Shown here piece by piece: positions 23,703 through 26,781 of a DNA stretch of 26,781 nt. A model generated the notes under the pieces. That model searched no databases. It saw nothing but the letters and a program-made list of their open reading frames with translations, and had not been told where the DNA came from. This DNA is from an uncultured Lachnospiraceae bacterium (GTDB taxonomy: Bacteria; Bacillota; Clostridia; Lachnospirales; Lachnospiraceae): positions 1 to 26,781 of the forward strand of contig CAJTJZ010000042.1 in assembly GCA_910576895.1 (NCBI GenBank). The letters are read 5' to 3'. The translations under genes were made by a program, and so were the position numbers. Every line of letters begins with the position of its first letter. Position 1 is the stretch's first letter.

Positions 23703-24481
23703 TAATGTTTTACTCCAAATTTCCAAAGCAAAAACGCTGGTAAAAGAAACCAACAGGCTAGTAAAGGTAAGATAGGATATAAAATTCCCTCTCTGCGTCC
23801 TAAGATATAGAGAAGTGGATAATATTGTATTAAGGCATAAGGAATAAAAAAAGTAGAAAAAAGCAATACCTTTTTTCCATAAATACCAATAGGATATCGC
23901 CCAAATTCGTTGCCACCGTCTGTAAATACATTGATAAATTCCAAGCCATCTAACGTAAAAAAGCATAAGCTGGCATAAATTAAAAAGAGTGCAGAAAAAA
24001 CGGCTGTTCCACCAATAAGCATAAAAATAACCGTCATTACTTTTGTTAGATTCCAAGCAACTTCACTTTTTAAAATCCCATAAATAAAGATAAGAATTGC
24101 CTGAAATATTTTGCCAATCCGAGTAAGTTCAAAACGGCTGCCTAACACTTGTATGATTTCATTTTGTGGGCGAACAAGGATTCTATCAAATTCTCCTGTT
24201 TTTACAATGACAGAAAAAGAATCAAATCCTCTGGCAAACATTTCTGCAAGAGAGAATTCTAAAAGCACAATAGAAAAACATAATAGGACTTCATGATAAG
24301 TAAATCCCTTTACTTTAGAAAATCTTTGAAACATAAAGAAAATTCCAAGAAATGCACTAAATGATGTTAGAAATTGTCCGATAAGCGTAAGGAAAAAAGA
24401 TGTTTTATATTGCATCATACATCGGATGGTAATCGATAAATAATGCAGATAAATTTGAATAGAATTTTTTATTTTTTTCAT
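23684..24481 (-). CDS. ABC-2 family transporter permease (second permease of the operon)
   Basis: Integral membrane protein of 265 residues with about six hydrophobic helices. It looks like the DUF990-type ABC-2 permeases that pair with a second permease and a separate ATPase. Visible features are a short cytoplasmic N-terminus (MKKIKNSIQIYLHYL), the conserved-looking loop GEFDRILVRPQNEIIQVLGS after the second helix pair, and a late periplasmic-type loop EFGRYPIGIYG. Substrate unknown. The start lies 6 nt after the stop of the upstream permease with a GGGAG ribosome binding site, showing cotranscription. The gene ends inside the 3' end of the RNA methyltransferase gene on the other strand. 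Confidence 0.88.
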   Translation of the reverse strand: MKKIKNSIQIYLHYLSITIRCMMQYKTSFFLTLIGQFLTSFSAFLGIFFMFQRFSKVKGFTYHEVLLCFSIVLLEFSLAEMFARGFDSFSVIVKTGEFDRILVRPQNEIIQVLGSRFELTRIGKIFQAILIFIYGILKSEVAWNLTKVMTVIFMLIGGTAVFSALFLIYASLCFFTLDGLEFINVFTDGGNEFGRYPIGIYGKKVLLFSTFFIPYALIQYYPLLYILGRREGILYPILPLLACWFLLPAFLLWKFGVKHYQSSGS

Positions 24482-24487
24482 AATAAA

Positions 24488-25291
24488 TCAGCTCCCTTGT
24501 ATTGTGATTTTCTTTTCTGCAAAACGGCAAAGTAATTTTCCAATCATAATAAGCATAAATAACCAAAAGATTTGAAGAATGATTGCTTTTTGCATTTCAT
24601 AACTTGTCATACTTCCACTATAAATTCGCAAAGCTACATTTTGCATAGCAGCAAAGGGTAGAAGTTCCATAATTTTTTGCATTTTTTCTGGGAAAAATGG
24701 CAAAGGAATCATAGCCCCTGTAAAAAACTCAGTAATAGAACTAAATAAAATTCGAAGTCCTTGTGGTGAAATCGTAAAAAAGGCCATAACATAAATAAGC
24801 ATACAAAAAGATACTGTAACTAAAAGTCCAAGAAGAAGTGTTAGCAAAAAAAGAAGAAAATGGAAACAACTTGCTGGTGCTGAAATACCATAAGGACTTG
24901 GAAGAAGTGGTGCAGTAACTAAAATAGGAAAGCATCGTAAAAGAGTTCTGGAAACTCTACTTGCTATTGCTTTAAAGAACCACATATTATAAATATTAAT
25001 TGGTCTGCATAATTGATATGCAATATTTCCAGTTACAATGGAGTCAAGAATTTCATTATCTATATTCCATACAATAAAAAAATGAAAAAATGCCTGTTGC
25101 AGCCATATATAAGTAGCAGTTGCAGAAAAACTCATAGGAAATGCAGAAGGCTCTCCCTGATAGAATGCATAAAATATCATAATTTCCATAAATCCCCAAA
25201 AAAATTGTGTAATTACTCCTGCCAAAGCAGCAATGCGATATTGTAGTCCCATAGTAAATTCTAATTGGAAAAAAGATAGATATTTCTTCAT
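24488..25291 (-). CDS. ABC-2 family transporter permease (first permease of the operon)
   Basis: Integral membrane protein of 267 residues with about six membrane helices. It matches the partner permease type found beside DUF990 permeases: an MKKYLSFFQLEFTMGLQYRI start, FFWGFMEIMIFYAFY, the LDSIVTGNIAYQLCRPINIYN cytoplasmic loop comparable to the FDRILVRPQNE loop of the next gene, and a later segment GAMIPLPFFPEKMQKIMELLPF that is a familiar ABC-2 exporter pattern (IPL.F.P). AAAGGATTTTATTT precedes the ATG. It is separated from the ATPase gene by 196 nt of structured-looking DNA. Likely heterodimer with the next permease; substrate unknown. Confidence 0.88.
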   Translation of the reverse strand: MKKYLSFFQLEFTMGLQYRIAALAGVITQFFWGFMEIMIFYAFYQGEPSAFPMSFSATATYIWLQQAFFHFFIVWNIDNEILDSIVTGNIAYQLCRPINIYNMWFFKAIASRVSRTLLRCFPILVTAPLLPSPYGISAPASCFHFLLFLLTLLLGLLVTVSFCMLIYVMAFFTISPQGLRILFSSITEFFTGAMIPLPFFPEKMQKIMELLPFAAMQNVALRIYSGSMTSYEMQKAIILQIFWLFMLIMIGKLLCRFAEKKITIQGS

Positions 25292-25487
25292 AAATAAAAT
25301 CCTTTCGTTTTTTTCGTAGGTGGAAACCCATTATAGGCAATACTTTTCATTGATAGGCACAAAGTGCTGACTCTTATAATGCCTTTTATGAATAAAAAGC
25401 ATTGTCAATGTTAGGTCATAAGCAGTTGACAAATATATTTCTTATATATTGTATAATTGACATAAAAATCTATTTTGGAAACTATTT
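25292..25487. other. Intergenic gap inside the ABC operon with several inverted repeats
   Basis: This gap between the ATPase and permease genes holds an imperfect 12-bp hairpin, AATGCCTTTTAT (25378-25389) with ATAAAAAGCATT (25392-25403). It also holds the palindrome CATTGTCAATG (25400-25410), and TTGTCAA (25402-25408) inverted against TTGACAA (25426-25432) with a 17-nt spacer. A small GCAC-AAA-GTGC hairpin lies near 25358-25368. TTGACA hexamers occur on both strands, but none pairs with a well-spaced -10. No coding potential recognised. Confidence 0.5.
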
Positions 25488-26276
25488 CTAAATATTGTAG
25501 GCATGGTAAAGTTCTGCTATTGTTTCGTCAATATTATTATGTTTGCTTTTAATATTTTCAATGGTAGTATCCATAAGGATTTTTCCTTTTCCAATAAGAA
25601 TAATTCGGTTAGTTAAAGCTTCAATATCTTGCATATCATGTGTTGTAAGAATGACAGTTGTACCATGTATTTGATTTTGTTTTAAGATAAAATCTCGAAC
25701 AGCAAGTTTGGATACAGCATCTAATCCAATCGTTGGTTCATCTAAAAATAAAATACGAGGACAATGCAAAAGAGATGCCGCAATTTCACATCGCATCCTT
25801 TGCCCCAAAGATAACTGACGTGCAGGGGAACGCAATAGTTCAGATAAATTTAATAATTCTGTTAATTCTTCTAGGTTTTGTTTATATTGTTTGTTGGAAA
25901 TAGAGTAGATATCCTTTAACAATTCAAAGGAATCTATGACTGGAACGTCCCACCATAGTTGCGAACGCTGTCCAAATACAACACCAATTTCCCTTACATA
26001 CTCAATTCTATCTTTATAAGGAATTTTTCCATTTACAAGGACAGTGCCACTATCAATAGTTAATATTCCACTGAGAATTTTAATTGTAGAGCTTTTTCCA
26101 GCTCCATTTGGGCCTATGTATCCCACCATTTCACCATCTTGAATTGTGAAACTTACATCATTTAATGCAAGGATTTCTTCATATTTTTGATGGAAAAGAG
26201 CTTTTAGAGCTTCTTTAAATCCTGCATTTCTTTTTGCAATCTTGTATGATTTGCATACGTGTTCCATTGTAATCAT
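25488..26276 (-). CDS. ABC transporter ATP-binding protein (partner of the two ABC-2 permeases)
   Basis: Cytoplasmic ATPase of an ABC-2 type exporter, 262 residues from the chosen start. Motifs: Walker A GPNGAGKSS (55-63), Q-loop Gln103 in VVFGQRSQLWWDVP, signature LSLGQRMR (155-162; Gly-Gln instead of the commoner SGGQ), Walker B ILFLDEPTIGLD (175-186) and switch His213 in LTTHD. The segment KIAKRNAGFKEALKALFHQKYEEILAL near the N-terminus is typical of the subgroup pairing with DUF990 permeases. I chose ATG 26276 (MITMEHVCKSY) because the homology-like part begins there. An in-frame TTG at 26372 would translate the folded leader, and an AGGAGG about 30 nt upstream is not correctly spaced for either ATG. 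Translation start is therefore uncertain. Confidence 0.9.
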   Translation of the reverse strand: MITMEHVCKSYKIAKRNAGFKEALKALFHQKYEEILALNDVSFTIQDGEMVGYIGPNGAGKSSTIKILSGILTIDSGTVLVNGKIPYKDRIEYVREIGVVFGQRSQLWWDVPVIDSFELLKDIYSISNKQYKQNLEELTELLNLSELLRSPARQLSLGQRMRCEIAASLLHCPRILFLDEPTIGLDAVSKLAVRDFILKQNQIHGTTVILTTHDMQDIEALTNRIILIGKGKILMDTTIENIKSKHNNIDETIAELYHAYNI

Positions 26277-26413
26277 TTTTAATATCGCCAAATGAAGATT
26301 TAGCTTCCTCCTGGTAGTTATATTTTCATATCTTGCCAAGTCGGTCTGGTTTTGCTGGATTTTGCCAGTCAAATACCGAGGTAAAATATTTAGTTTTTAT
26401 CTCAAAATAGGAG
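26277..26413 (-). ncRNA. Structured 5' leader of the ABC operon (possible cis-regulatory RNA)
   Basis: Reading the minus strand from the predicted transcript start. Stem 1 has TCGGT and CTGG pairing with CCAG and ACCGA, with a one-sided ATTTGA bulge and a 15-nt loop. Stem 2 has CTTGG pairing with CCAGG and enclosing ATAT-GAAA-ATAT. Stem 3 is GAAG-CTAAAT-CTTC. The only AGGAGG in the leader lies at the 3' side of stem 2 and the 5' base of stem 3. No T-run terminator is seen, so control would be at translation or by RNA stability. I do not recognise a known riboswitch class. All pairings are by eye. Confidence 0.4.
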
Positions 26414-26420
26414 ATATCAT

Positions 26421-26450
26421 ATTATATGTTTATTGGATAGAATAAGTCAA
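26421..26450 (-). promoter_or_regulatory. Sigma-A promoter of the ABC operon
   Basis: On the minus strand: TTGACT (26450-26445), 18-nt spacer, TATAAT (26426-26421). It predicts a start near 26413 and a leader of about 137 nt before the ATPase ATG. Confidence 0.65.
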
Positions 26451-26481
26451 TAGATTTTTTGAAAAAAAATAAATTTGGCTC

Positions 26482-26510
26482 TTGACAGTTAGAAAATAAG
26501 ATGATATACT
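26482..26510 (+). promoter_or_regulatory. Promoter of the tRNA-Ser genes
   Basis: TTGACA (26482-26487), 17-nt spacer, TATACT (26505-26510), 15 nt before the mature 5' end of tRNA-Ser(TGA). This is a strong stable-RNA promoter. Confidence 0.85.
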
Positions 26511-26525
26511 AATCGAGCGTTGTTT

Positions 26526-26611
26526 GGAGAGGTGTCCGAGTGGTTTAAGGAGCCGGTCTTGAAAACCGGTGACTCCGAAAGGGGCCGTGGGTTCGAATCC
26601 CACCTTCTCCG
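26526..26611 (+). tRNA. tRNA-Ser (TGA)
   Basis: Class II tRNA. The acceptor is GGAGAGG / CTTCTCC with discriminator G. The anticodon arm CCGGT-CTTGAAA-ACCGG has anticodon TGA. The long variable arm GACTCCGAAAGGGGCC is typical of Ser, and the T arm is GTGGG-TTCGAAT-CCCAC. No CCA is encoded. Confidence 0.95.
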
Positions 26612-26706
26612 TTAAAAAAATTTTATCATTTGGTATTTACAATTTCTTCTTTATGGAAGATATTTTATTTTATGAATGTCATTTTAATGAAAAGTTCAAC
26701 TTATTT

Positions 26707-26781
26707 GGAGAAATACCCAAGAGGCTGAAGGGGCTCCCCTGGAAAGGGAGTAGGTCGTTAATAGCGGCGCGAGGGTTCAAA
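26707..26781 (+). tRNA. tRNA-Ser (GGA), truncated by the window end
   Basis: The 5' acceptor begins GGAGAAA. The anticodon arm CTCCC-CTGGAAA-GGGAG gives anticodon GGA. The long variable arm TAGGTCGTTAATAGCGGCGC is serine-like. The sequence ends in the T loop (GGGTTCAAA). It lies 95 nt after tRNA-Ser(TGA). Confidence 0.9.

Noticed and set aside
26277..26372. N-terminal extension of the ABC ATPase from TTG 26372
   Set aside because: The extension has no family resemblance and would translate the hairpin-forming leader. The ATPase fold begins at MITMEHV.
1..26781. CRISPR array, prophage, insertion sequence or integrative element
   Set aside because: I saw no regularly spaced direct repeats, no transposase, integrase or phage structural genes, and no attachment-site repeats at the tRNA genes.

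Overview
The window looks like chromosomal DNA from a low-GC, spore-forming Clostridia, probably a gut Lachnospiraceae. The reasons are strong AT bias, AGGAGG-type ribosome binding sites, tRNA genes without an encoded CCA, a YtvI-like sporulation membrane protein, a DUF4080 radical SAM protein, an acetyl-type MetA and a thiS-motif (HMP-PP) riboswitch-like leader. The genus assignment is inference from gene content only.

Layout. Positions 1-158 hold the 3' part of tRNA-Phe and a complete tRNA-Gly. Positions 327-4871 hold a forward run: B12-binding radical SAM protein, HAD hydrolase, VanZ-like protein and YtvI/AI-2E-family permease. Positions 4916-5990 are a self-contained metA unit with promoter, perfect Shine-Dalgarno and terminator. 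On the minus strand, 6013-7566 is a PepD-type dipeptidase. Positions 7705-10452 are a thiamine unit: consensus promoter, compact terminator-embedded riboswitch candidate, thiG and thiH, then a membrane-anchored protein whose C-terminal domain resembles secreted nuclease toxins. A minus-strand ferredoxin-type aldo/keto reductase follows (10477-11619).

Positions 11761-19578 are the most unusual part, a cell-surface and signalling island. It contains a secreted HExxH metallopeptidase with an Ig-like domain, a tiny secreted protein with two His/Cys repeats, and an ECF sigma factor translationally coupled to an RsgI-like anti-sigma factor with a His/Cys-rich tail. Then come an Lrp/AsnC regulator with a promoter-terminator leader, and a second ECF sigma factor coupled to an anti-sigma-like protein with a roughly 300-residue charged linker, followed directly by a secreted Ig-like/serpin protein. 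My inference is that these are two envelope-signalling modules, one possibly tied to metal and one to proteolysis.

Positions 19581-26450 are housekeeping and transport genes: RecD2 helicase (minus), Cof-type HAD phosphatase, TrmH/SpoU RNA methyltransferase, and a minus-strand ABC-2 exporter (ATPase plus two permeases). The ATPase is preceded by a leader of about 137 nt that can fold into several hairpins and that I do not recognise. The window ends with tRNA-Ser(UGA) behind a near-consensus promoter and a truncated tRNA-Ser(GGA).
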